Shown here: positions 55,226 through 64,000 of the stretch, piece by piece
Layout: each line of letters opens with the position of its first letter
Position numbering within the stretch: the first letter of the stretch is position 1
NCBI GenBank assembly: GCA_026214975.1
Contig: CM047805.1
Span: 115,191,845 to 115,255,844 of the forward strand
DNA: 64,000 nt
Source: Gentiana macrophylla
Taxonomy: Eukaryota; Streptophyta; Magnoliopsida; Gentianales; Gentianaceae
Reading direction: 5' to 3'
Notes under the pieces: model-generated
Told to the model about the DNA's origin: nothing
What the model saw: only the letters and a program-made list of their open reading frames with translations
Database searches by the model: none
Position numbers and translations under genes: made by a program

Positions 55226-55948
55226 TGATGTGAAATTGCATGGATCTAGGAAAAGCGGTATTTGGATTCAAGTCTTTCTCCTCGACACAACTACAACAAT
55301 TGCGTAGAAGCACCTTGGAATATTTTTCGAGAGCTCCTCGACACAGTCTCAACTTATGAGAAAGCACCTTGGAATAACCTCAACACTTAGAAAAACTGTT
55401 TCTAAGCACCTTGGTATAGGACAGCCACAAAGGTTGCCCAAGCCTTTGATAATCCGAAAGAACCTCTATCCAGAGAATTCAACACACTAATCCAAGTGTA
55501 GAAAATATGAAATTTTATTATTGCAAAAGATGATGGATTAGATACAAGTACATAGCTTGGGAATTTATAGGCTAGAAAATACATGAAAATATAGATACAT
55601 TAGACCAAAATTTCGTGCTATATCATTAACCAAAGGAGGACTTTTGGTTTTTCTAAGTACTTTCTTCAAAGGTTGCATCTTTTGAACTTTGGCTTGATGT
55701 ATCTTGACAACTTGGATCCAATGAATCTAAATTTCTTCCAAGAATGTTCATCCTTCAAAAATGGCGCCCTTCATGATGATTTTGAGCTTTAATAATTAGC
55801 TAATAATACTTAATAAAGTATATATTATCATGTAGTAACATATTATAATGTATGACTTAGTAAATAATTATTCTGATGGTCCGCGAGCGATAATGACGGA
55901 CTTGAATACTTCACAACTTTCTTCAAACATGGACTTAGATTCATATCA
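55226..55948 (-). mobile_element. Element D 3' LTR
   Basis: On the minus strand it starts TGATATGAATC and ends TGCAATTTCACATCA. It matches 57316-58036 almost throughout. Confidence 0.9.
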
Positions 55949-56096
55949 TACCCTCCCGGTTGCGAATGATTCGTCCTCGAATCAAAAGGATGTCAAATAG
56001 TTCAGAATCATGCACGAATCTTGAATGAATCCACATTATCACCAAACAAACACCCGGATCAAATATGTGTCGAATACGCAACTTCAAAATTGTAAG

Positions 56097-56922
56097 CTAA
56101 TGTCGAGATCCCCACTTCACAAAAGAAACGTGAGAAGTGTATCTTGGTTTGATATAAATGTTGATGTCCCTCGGAATAGCGGAAACATATTCATAGAAAC
56201 TCAGTGTCGGATAACCATAAAAACATTTAGCAAAAAGATCAATATATATGTGCGCCGGTTTTCCACAAAGGTGTTCTCGTTTAAAAACCTTCGTATCTAA
56301 TAAGCTTTCCACAACGGAGTAATGATCATGTTCCTGCAAAGAAAAATCAACATAGCTGTCACATGATTTTAGTAACATGGTCTCTTCAATTTCTTCAACT
56401 GGAATCAACTCCTTAAGTTCTTCTTTTACCATACATTCCTCCAACATCCCTTCTTCTGTAATCACAAATTCAGAACTTTGCTCATCTTCAATTGTTTCGG
56501 TAATTTGAACTTCATCGTCAACAATTAATCCCTCATCATGTATTACTACTTCTTCCACAATATCCTCTAAATTCTCTTGAGATATCTCTACTTTCTCATC
56601 AACGAATTCAGATACATTCTTTCTCAATCTCCACAACTTTCTCAAATTCCTCCGCTTTCAACTCCACCTTACTATTGTTCTTCACTTTATCCTCTTCAAT
56701 CTATTTATTTATCATTTCCTCCACGGTTCGAATAATATCATCCTTAAGACTTCTTATAAATTGTTCATAATAAGAAACATCATGATTCTTTGACTTTTTG
56801 TGCCTTACAATTTCATCCTTTACCTTTCCCTTTTCCAACTTCCTCCGTATCCGAGATTCCTCAGAAAGTAACATAGTGTAGTTATAAATAAATGAAAAGA
56901 TCTTGGAATACGGACAGAGCAT
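56097..56922 (-). pseudogene. Element D internal ORF, acidic, unknown
   Basis: Two open stretches: 56922-56701 (basic, KGKVKDEIVRHKKSKN, then YYEQFIRSLKDDIIRTVEEM) and, after a stop and frameshift, 56645-56097 (acidic, E/I/V-rich; HLCGKPAHIYIDLFAKCFYG near its end). No catalytic motif is seen. It may be a remnant of a spacer between gag and pol or of the region after integrase in a parental gypsy element. Unrecognised. Confidence 0.4.
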
Positions 56923-57302
56923 TGGGGTACTGTTTTGAACACGTTATGTTTCGAATTTTGAGATGAAGTCAAGAGAGAAAAGATAGATAAATGGATGGTT
57001 TAGATGTGGTAAAAATTTGAGGTCATTTGGAGATGTATAGGTTGGCCAAACAATCAGATTTCTGAAACCGGTGCAATCTGTCAGAATAATTTCCAGAATT
57101 ACAACAGTGACTTACGTCGCAGATTGTTGCCAAACGGTTGAGAATTTGGTAAAACTCAAAGAACAAAAGTTGTATAACACGAAATTTTATATGAGATCAC
57201 CAAAATGGAAGAGTTTTGGACAGAATTACCGTAGTCAAAATAATGCTGGAATACAAACTGTCACTGCAGATAATGATATAATACCGTCGACTCCGCCTTG
57301 TT

Positions 57303-57315
57303 CTCTGATACCAAC
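57303..57315 (-). other. Element D primer-binding site
   Basis: The minus strand reads GTTGGTATCAGAGAACAAG immediately after the 5' LTR end; TGGTATCAGAG fits initiator tRNA-Met. Confidence 0.8.
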
Positions 57316-58036
57316 TGATGTGAAATTGCACTGATCTAGGAAAAGCGGTATTTGGATTCAAGTCTTTCTCCTCGACACAACTACAACAATTGCGTAGAAG
57401 CACCTTGGAATATTTTTCGAGAGCTCCTCGACACAGTCTCAACTTGTGAGAAAGCACCTTGGAATAACCTCAACACTTAGAAAACCTGTTTCTAAGCACC
57501 TTGGTATAGGACACCCACAAAGGTTGCTCAAGCCTTTGATAATCCGAAAGAACCTCTATCCAGAGAATTCAACACACTAATCCAAGTGTAGAAAATATAA
57601 AATTTTATTATTGCAAAAGATGATGGTTTAGATACAAGTACATAGCTTGGGTATTTATAGGCTAGAAAATACATGAAAATATAGATACATTGGACCAAAA
57701 TTTCGTGCTATATCTTTAACCAAAGGAGGACTTTTGGTTTTTCTAAGTACTTTCTTCAAAGGTTGCATCTTTTGAACTTTGGCTTGATGTATCTTGACAA
57801 CTTGGATCCAATGAATCTAGATTTCTTCCAAGAATGTTCATCCTTCAAAAATGGCGCCCTTCATGATGATTTTGAGCTTTAATAATTAGCTAATAATACT
57901 TAATAAAGTATATATTATCATGTAGTAACATATTATAACATATGACTTAGTAAATAATTATTCGATGGTCCATGGCGATAATGACGGACTTGAATGCTTC
58001 ACAACTTTCTTCAAACATGGACTTAGATTCATATCA
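57316..58036 (-). mobile_element. Element D 5' LTR
   Basis: Partner of 55226-55948, with a minus-strand TATAAATA near 57653 (CCTATAAATACCC). TG...CA ends and the CCTTG duplication follow. Confidence 0.9.
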
Positions 58037-58041
58037 CCTTG

Positions 58042-59236
58042 GATCCTGAAGCTCCCGGCGCATCTTTTTGGATATCAACCGTAGGGAGCGTAGTCTTGAC
58101 TCCCTTCAGCTCAGCGGCTCTCTTCTCCGCGCCCTCAGTTTTCCTGGTGCCCAACAAGATACGTTGTTTCAAAGCATCCATGGTACCTACAAGAGATATT
58201 GTTTATCAAATGACAGTCAAAATGATAAAACAGGAGCAAAAATGAATGAAGTAAAAATCGTACTCGGGGCCCAGAACGAAGGGTTGCCAAGACAGACTCT
58301 ACATTTGGAGGGCATACATTTGCCGAAGTGGCATTCCCCATACCAATCAGGATCAGTGGGCAACGGGTCAACCACCACTAAAGGCTCCCCGATACCCGCT
58401 CCGGACAATCCTGCCCTTCTAAGATAAGGTTCGGTGACATCTAGGAGCAGCCTTCTATTGAAGGCCCAGGCTTGCTCCTATCCTTTCCGGGTATACCCGA
58501 GCAACTCCTTGAGCTCGGCTATAAACCCGTCGTCGGCCTCCTGAGTCTTGATGTTCTTCAGATGATCGGTCTTAAGGGAGTTCGCAGGAAGCTTTGCAAA
58601 CGGCCATCCTATTCGGGATTCCACCTTCATACATCTCTTATCCCACTCTGTCACTTTGTCGAGAAGATCGAATAGAAGCCGAGGTCTACCACTGCTCGAC
58701 CTAATCCGTGGTTGAATCTGCCCGGCATCACCCTTTCTATTGAAACCGTAAAAATATAGCAACGTCTCCATCGACGGTTCGTGACCACTCAGCCGGCTTA
58801 TAATGATAAAGGACATCACCACTCGGACTACCCCCAGGCTAAGGTCGCAAGGCATAAATTTCAATTCTTCCATAAGTTGAATGAAGAACGGGTCAAAGAG
58901 AGGCCTAAGCCCAGCAACCATGTGGTCGTAATGTAACCACAGATAATCATCCTCATCTCTACCATAAGTCCGCGACATGTTCATCGCACCCATATTAGCA
59001 AACCGGTAATCCGCCGAAATATCATAGGCGGTCAGCGCCGAGGTATAATCAGCCCGGTCTTGAAACCCCCTCCAACGAGCTATAAGATTGGTGTCGGCCC
59101 GTCTCTGCTCCGCCAATTCCTTCTCAACGGCGATGGACCTCTTTTTAGGTGGCCTCTTCTTTTTCTTGGGCACATCCGATACGACCATTTTTTTGGACTC
59201 TTTGGCTTTCCTGGACATAGAGGGCTTCTTTGACAC
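58042..59236 (-). pseudogene. Tat antisense ORF, N-terminal gypsy-type transposon domain
   Basis: The frame runs on the minus strand from about 59236 (GTG; the first ATG follows six codons later) with a lysine-rich N-terminus (KKKKRPPKKRS), then LRPLFDPFFIQLMEELKFMP and VVMSFIIISRLSGHEPSMET. This pattern (P-FF-L followed by L-S-..-hydrophobic-..-G-EPS) is that of the 'putative gypsy-type transposon' domain found in antisense ORFs of Tat elements. One TAG at 58478 interrupts it. A 77-bp intron (58187-58263) then joins in phase to an exon encoding MDALKQRILLGTRKTEGAEK, which is cut by element D at 58041. Confidence 0.75.
58187..58263 (-). other. Predicted intron 1 of antisense ORF
   Basis: Donor CCGA/GTACGA, acceptor TCTTGTAG/GTACC, 77 bp, T-rich. 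Joining the exons keeps the frame. Confidence 0.6.
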
Positions 59237-59248
59237 TTTGGTCCTCTT

Positions 59249-60813
59249 CGTTGTGGCACATGAGACTTGGTCACATAGGTGAAAGAGGAATGCAAGTCCT
59301 TTCTTTAGCAGGTTTTCTTGGGGGATATAAAGTCAATAATCTAGATTTTTGTGAGCACTGTGTGTTTGGGAAGCTACATAGAAGCAAGTTCTCAGTAGGC
59401 ATACACAGTACAAAGGCATCACTTGATTATATCCATTCTGATTGTTGGGGTCCATCAAAGGTGGAATCATTGGGTGGTCACAGATATTTTGTGTCATTAA
59501 TAGATGACTATTCAAGAATGACTTGGGTGGTGATGATGAAACACAAAAGTGAGGCATTCAACATTTTCAAGAAGTGTAAAGCTCTAGTGGAAAATCAAAC
59601 AGGCAAGAAAATCAAAGGCTCAGAACAGATAATGGTCTGGAATTCTACTGGTCAAAGTTTGATACATTATGTAAGGATGAGGGTATTTCCAGACACCATA
59701 CAGTTAGGAATACACCTTAGCAGAATGGTGTAGCAGAAAGAATGAATTAAACTCTGTTGGAGAGGGCAAGATGTATGCTCTCTACTGCTGGTTTATCAAG
59801 GAGATTTTGGGCAGAGGCTATAACCACAGTTTTCTACTTAATTAATAGGAGTCCTCACACAGGGATCAGTCTCAAGACACCATTTGAGAAGTGGTCAGGC
59901 AAGCCTGCTGACTACACAGTTCTAAGGGTTTTTGGAAGCACGGTTTACTATCATGTGAATGAAGGAAAGCTGGAACCAAGGGCCAAGAAAGGAGTGTTTA
60001 TGGGGTATGGTGATGGAGTTAAGGGTTATAGAATTTGGTCATCAGCAGAGTCCAGGGACATACTCAGTAGAGACGTGGTCTTTGATGAAAATTCTATGAT
60101 TAACTCATCAGTGGGGAGGTCTGCTGAATCTGAGAGGGCTAAGAAACAGGTGGAGATTCAAGTGGAGTCGGTCGATATGCAACAATCAGCTGATCCAAGT
60201 CAAGACTCATCCGATACAGTTCTTTGAACTAGAGTCTGATCCAAGCCAGTCTACTGAACATGGATCATCAAAGCATCAAACATGGAACATTGGTCAGCAG
60301 AGTATAGGCATCAGCCAAGAGGCTAGAAGATCAAATGTTGGGATACCTCCCAAGAGGTATGGTTTTGATGATATGGTTAGATATGCACTTCAAGTTGCAG
60401 AAGAGGTGGATGGTTTTGAACTTTCTACTTATAAAGAAGCAGTGACATGTTCTAAAGCATCTCAATGGCTTGCTGCCATAGGATATCAAATGGAGTCATT
60501 ATTGAGGAATCAGACTTGGGATCTAGTTAAACATCCCGCTGATAGTAGAGTTGTTACTTACAAGTGGATATTCAAAAAGAAGGAAGGAATGACTGAGTCA
60601 GAAAGTGTCAAGTATAAGGCATGTTTGGTTGCAAGAGGTTTCTGTCAAAAAGAAGGGGTAGACTTTGATGAGATATTCTCACTAGTGGTCAGACACACTT
60701 CAGTCAGAGTGTTACTAGCAATAGTGGCACAGCAGGATTTTGAACTTGAGCAGTTAGATGTGAAGACATCTTTTCTACATGGTGAGATAGATAAGGAGAT
60801 ATACATGACTCAG
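59249..60813 (+). pseudogene. Copia pol fragment F (integrase-RT)
   Basis: Starts at GAG-pre-integrase LWHMRLGHIGERG (H-x4-H), then FCEHCVFGK (C-x2-C) and HSDCWGP. In another frame TDNGLEFYW and GVAERMN supply the last two acidic residues. The C-terminal region includes RFWAEAITTVFYLINRSPHT. From 60373 the RT start is present (WLAAIGYQMESLLRNQTWDL, KYKACLVARGFCQKEGVDFD, QLDVKTSFLHG). The Athila LTR cuts it right after IYMTQ. Breaks lie near 59620, 59730 and 60230. The lineage resembles Tork/Tnt1. Confidence 0.9.
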
Positions 60814-62365
60814 TGTTAAGGGTGAATTTATACGATTTATAACGCAATATTCTATGATATTTTCCCCCGTATTTGTACTAAATTGCATAAGAAACGAGTG
60901 TTTAATGGAAATATTGAGTAAATGAGGTTTTAAATAAGTTATTCGCAATATTGGTTGATTTTGGTGCTTTAATTATGATTTTATGATTATTTGGACATTA
61001 TTACATTTTGCGATGTTTTTATGTGTTAAAGATACATGTTGGAGGCTCAAAAGATGATCAAAAGTTGATTATGTTCGAGCTACTTGATGATAAAAGAGAT
61101 CATGAAGGAATGGGATAGAGATAGAAGAGATAAAGATCAAGAAATCAAAATTCGATCATATTGAACTGGCATCCAAGCCCCGTCCGTGCAGACGGGCGTC
61201 TCTTTGAAGTGAACGAGCGTCCGTTTGAGGAAAGATGATTCAGAGAGTTTGGACGCTGGAGTGGACGCTGGCAGGACGGGCGTCTGGTCATGACTCGGCC
61301 CGATTCGAAGTTTACATTGACGAGTGGACGGGCGTTCACCCTTTCCAGACGGGCGTCCGTCGGCCGACTTAGTGAAACCGACTCAAAACTCTATATATAG
61401 CAGCTGTTTTCTCCACATATGATGTACCATATACACATTATTCGAAACCCTAAACCTAGGGGCGGCTTTAGGCTGCGTTTTTCTTCCTTTTATTCCCGCT
61501 TTATGCACTTTAGATCTAGATTAAATTAGCTACTTTTTATGCACTGTTTCTGCAATTTTGAGTTGCTGAGGATGTTCAGACGCTAAAAACTTCATCAAAC
61601 GAGTATTGTGAAGCCATCCAATAACTGTTGATTTCGTTTTCATCGATTATACTGTGAGTTTTTATTAAAGGTTGTTTCCTTATTCATATTTACTATGTTT
61701 AATTGCTCTTATATCGGAAGATATGCATGTGTCGATTGTTTATTGTTGATGGAAATCTTTATAAACCTTAGATCACCATGAATAGGAATAGTATTTGAAT
61801 CTATATTAACGGAAGTTAATAGGTTTAATTGCTAGATTATAAACATAAAGTTTACACCTTTGGTTAGAAAACGCGTTAATCTTGCATTGGAAGATAATGG
61901 ATTAATAGATGAACTTTCTAAGGAATTAGGGTTCATATTTAGATAAGGTAAATCAAAACTTACATAAAAACCACAATATAATCGAGATAGGAAATCAATG
62001 CTTGTTGGATAGGTGGATCAATCCTCGTTTGTTCGTTATACATTTAATTTAAATCCTTAAAAACTTGAATTTGTTTAGTTAGTTTACTTTTATTTGCATC
62101 TTAGATTAGCTTAGTTAAAGGTTCGCAACCCGTATTCTTCCTAGCTTTGGACTATATCCTCTGTCTAGTTTTATTTTCGGTTTTGTTCTGTTTTATTCGC
62201 TGTTTAGATTAGTTTTGTGACATAGTTTAGGTTAGACAAAAACTAGGAATCACAATTGTTTAGTTCCCGTAAGATCGACCGGCATTAACCACTATTACTA
62301 CGATCCTTATACTTGAGGTTAACGGATTATTACTTGTTTGTTTTGTGTTAATAAATTCCGTGACA
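60814..62365 (+). mobile_element. Athila 5' LTR
   Basis: 1,552 bp, TGTTAAGGGTGA to CCGTGACA. Related to the solo LTR at 2103-3599. GACGGGCGTC-type repeats occupy 61180-61365, followed by TATATATA at 61392-61399. Confidence 0.92.
61180..61365. repeat. Paired GACGGGCGTC-like motifs in Athila LTR
   Basis: Copies near 61190 and 61211, 61252 and 61273, and 61324 and 61347 form pairs about 20 bp apart, just upstream of the TATA box, as in the solo LTR. Confidence 0.7.
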
Positions 62366-62371
62366 AGTTTT

Positions 62372-62388
62372 TGGCGCCGTTGCCGGGG
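62372..62388 (+). other. Primer-binding site, tRNA-Asp
   Basis: TGGCGCCGTTGCCGGGG is exactly complementary to the 3' end of plant tRNA-Asp including CCA. It starts six bases after the LTR. Confidence 0.95.
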
Positions 62389-62913
62389 AACCGGACGGTT
62401 GCCTAGTTTTTGTTTTTCGTTTTTCTGTTTCTGTGTTTTAAATCCCTGTTTTAGATAGGTTTTTAGTTAGAATTTTAGGTTTTTAGGTTTAGTTTACTAA
62501 GGGTTAGGGTTCAAGGTTTTGTTCCTTCTTTTGTGATTAGTTCTCCCCTCCATCTCTTCTCTCCGTTTCTGATTTTGTTCTAGTTTTCCCGCTACCAAAC
62601 GGGCGTCTGGGATCTTGGACGCCCGTCCGCTGGAAAACTTTAAATCCTGTGTCGTTTTCACCACTTAGACGAGCGTCCATAAAATTTGGACGCCCGTTCA
62701 AGTTTCTGAAGATCCGACGAGCGTTTGGGCACCCGAATGCCCATCGATGCCTGAAAGTTAGGCGACGCCCGCCCAAACCTTTGGGCGCCCGTGCATTTCA
62801 TCTTTTCCTTAATAATCCTAATTCCTTTCCTTTCTTTTCTCTTCTTTTCTTAGGTTTTAATTTTTAGTCTAGGCTTTTAAATTTTCTTTAGTTTTTAGGT
62901 CCAACATCTTGAG
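62389..62913 (+). other. Athila leader with hairpin repeats
   Basis: Untranslated leader. 62599-62626 can form a perfect 9-bp stem (ACGGGCGTC / GACGCCCGT) with a 10-base loop. 62668-62698 forms a similar imperfect stem. 62770-62787 is a perfect 8-bp stem (CGCCCAAA / TTTGGGCG). The placement between primer site and gag is where packaging signals lie in retroelements. The apparent minus-strand ORF here (62537-62776) is a shadow. Confidence 0.6.
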
Positions 62914-64000
62914 TTGGGTTTGGTTTATGCAAACTCGAAGTCGAGGAAAGGACCACTACTCTTTTCACGACCTCGGCGGACCATAGTCCGACCCAGCGAG
63001 GAAGACCGTTTTGCCGATCCTTACGGCGAAGGAAGTTCAACCGATCAAGAAATTGAACAAAACCTAATAAAGGAAATCGAAGATCTCGTAATAATGGCCG
63101 CCGAGGATAGACGAACGTTGGCAGACTACGCCATGCCAGTGCGAAGAATCGTCAACCCGGATATCGTCTTACCGACCATTCTCGCACAAACTTTCGAACT
63201 CAAGCGGGACTTATCCGGATGATGCAAAGATGCATCAATTTTTCATGGCTATCAATCGAGAGAATCCGTGATACCCACTTACATACATTCTTAGAGATAT
63301 ACGGCACTACACGCATCCAAGGAGTAAGTGAGGATGCAATCAAGCTGAAACTTTTTCCATTTTCTCTCAATGGAGAAGCGAAGGAGTGGTATACTTCTCT
63401 TCCCTCTGAATCAATTACCACTTGGGCTGAACTCGAAAAGGAGTTCGTGAGTCAATACTTTCCACCTTCAAATTGACCCGGTGTTTGAACGAAATTTTCT
63501 CTTTTCACTTTCTACCAGAAAGAGAATGAATCTTTCTTCGATTCTTTGGAAAGATTCAAATCTCTCTTTGAGAAAGTGCCCCCACCACTGGCTTGCCACT
63601 ACAAAGGCAAGTCAACACATTCTTTAGTGGATTGACCGAGCTTACAAAAGGCATGGTCAATAGTTCATCACAGTGGGGCATTTTTGAAGAAAACACCTGA
63701 AGAGGGATGGGCATTGTTCGAGGACATTGCTAAATATAACTATGCTCCATCCTATCAAGCTATTCAAGCACCTCCTCCTCCTAAGGTTGAGGAGGTAAAC
63801 ATGCAAAGTTTGATCGCCATGTGCGAAGCGGATGGCGACATCTCAAGTTTCAAATCCGGTAAATCAAACTCCTTCTTTTCCACAGAACCCTCGAGGTTAC
63901 ATCGCTGCTTCTTTGTCGATGGCCACATGAATGACCGGTGTCAATTTAATCCCCGCTCCTTATCAAGTGAATCTTGTTCATGATTATGGACAGTATAATC
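62914..64000 (+). pseudogene. Athila gag (partial, frameshifted)
   Basis: 62914-63222 encodes the N-terminal part, including EDRRTLADYAMPVRRIVNPD. After a frameshift, 63219-63476 has IQGVSEDAIKLKLFPFSLNG and ITTWAELEKEFVSQYFPPS, the conserved retrotransposon gag core. Later frames include ESFFDSLERFKSLF and KTPEEGWALFEDIAKYNYAP. A zinc-knuckle relic CFFVDGHMNDRC is near 63905. At least three frameshifts are present. The ORF runs towards the window edge. Confidence 0.85.

Larger units (their letters stand above)
55226..58036 (-). mobile_element. Gypsy-type non-autonomous LTR element D, minus strand
   Basis: LTRs at 55226-55948 (723 bp) and 57316-58036 (721 bp), with duplications CCTTG at 55221-55225 and 58037-58041. 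On the minus strand the 5' LTR (right) ends CACATCA and is followed by GTTGGTATCAGAG, an initiator-Met primer site. A purine tract CAACCGGGAGGGTA precedes the 3' LTR (left). The internal 1.37 kb has no protease, RT or integrase. Very similar LTRs indicate recent insertion. Confidence 0.92.
40773..59248 (+). mobile_element. Tat-type gypsy element with antisense ORF and two nested elements
   Basis: From left to right: a 5' LTR remnant, a primer-site-like GTTGGCTCCGTTACTAGG, gag, protease, RT, two RNase H domains, integrase, a 3' spacer and an antisense ORF (minus strand). The dual RNase H and the antisense ORF mark the Tat lineage. Elements C (48508-54500) and D (55226-58036) interrupt the antisense ORF with clean duplications. 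The right end, including the 3' LTR, is cut off at about 59248 by Copia pol sequence. Pol has many stops. Confidence 0.85.
60814..64000 (+). mobile_element. Athila gypsy element, 5' part (continues beyond window)
   Basis: 5' LTR 60814-62365, tRNA-Asp primer site 62372-62388, long GC-rich leader and gag. The tRNA-Asp primer is the hallmark of Athila. It is inserted in Copia fragment F after GACTCAG; the other flank lies outside the window, so the duplication cannot be checked. Confidence 0.9.

Noticed and set aside
57197..57457. Minus-strand ORF across element D primer site and LTR (also 54852-55367 at its start)
   Set aside because: The part in the LTR is an accidental open frame shared by both LTRs; only the Tat-derived part of the second ORF is real coding relic.
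62372..62388. tRNA gene remnant
   Set aside because: Only the 17 bases complementary to the tRNA 3' end are present; it is a primer-binding site.

Overview
This is plant nuclear DNA, most likely from a eudicot. It contains only plant-type LTR retrotransposons (Copia, Tat and Athila gypsy), a CACTA transposon, a 5'-truncated LINE and GT-AG introns. No bacterial operon, rRNA, tRNA gene or CRISPR array was seen. Almost all of the window is nested transposable elements. The only plausible host gene is a small two-exon secreted-peptide gene on the minus strand (36895-37355).

Layout. (1) 864-5545: a decayed Copia element ending in a 207-bp 3' LTR and split by a solo Athila-like LTR (2103-3599, duplication ATTTA). 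(2) 5554-6193: the left part of a dispersed repeat, called X here. (3) 6194-33893: Copia element A (plus strand, duplication ATCAT). It has lost pol but keeps gag and a long extra ORF. Inside it lie Copia element B (11208-25025, minus strand, duplication CTGAT; LTR-gag-pol-extra ORF-LTR) and a CACTA element (26957-31555) carrying a broken copy of a bHLH-MYC_N-type gene. Just before A's 3' LTR, the left flank of A is present a second time. (4) 33894-38750: the rest of X and two further X copies, a 5'-truncated LINE and the small peptide gene. (5) 38751-40772: gene-free DNA, then a minus-strand Copia remnant with an (AT)n tract in its LTR. (6) 40773-59248: a Tat-type gypsy element with dual RNase H and a spliced antisense ORF. 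Two elements are inserted in that antisense ORF: C (48508-54500, duplication AGCCA) and D (55226-58036, duplication CCTTG). (7) 59249-60813: a Copia pol fragment cut by an Athila element (60814 to beyond the window end; tRNA-Asp primer site).

Function. Every retrotransposon gene carries stops or frameshifts, so nothing here looks autonomous as written. The most interesting signals are: paired short palindromes about 20 bp apart in the U3 of two gypsy families, with hairpins in the Athila leader; a long extra ORF behind its own TATA-like site in both A and B; one accessory-domain pattern recurring in A, B and C; and a clustered CTG/CAG-to-CG difference pattern between the two LTRs of B, which may be a sequencing-consensus artefact.
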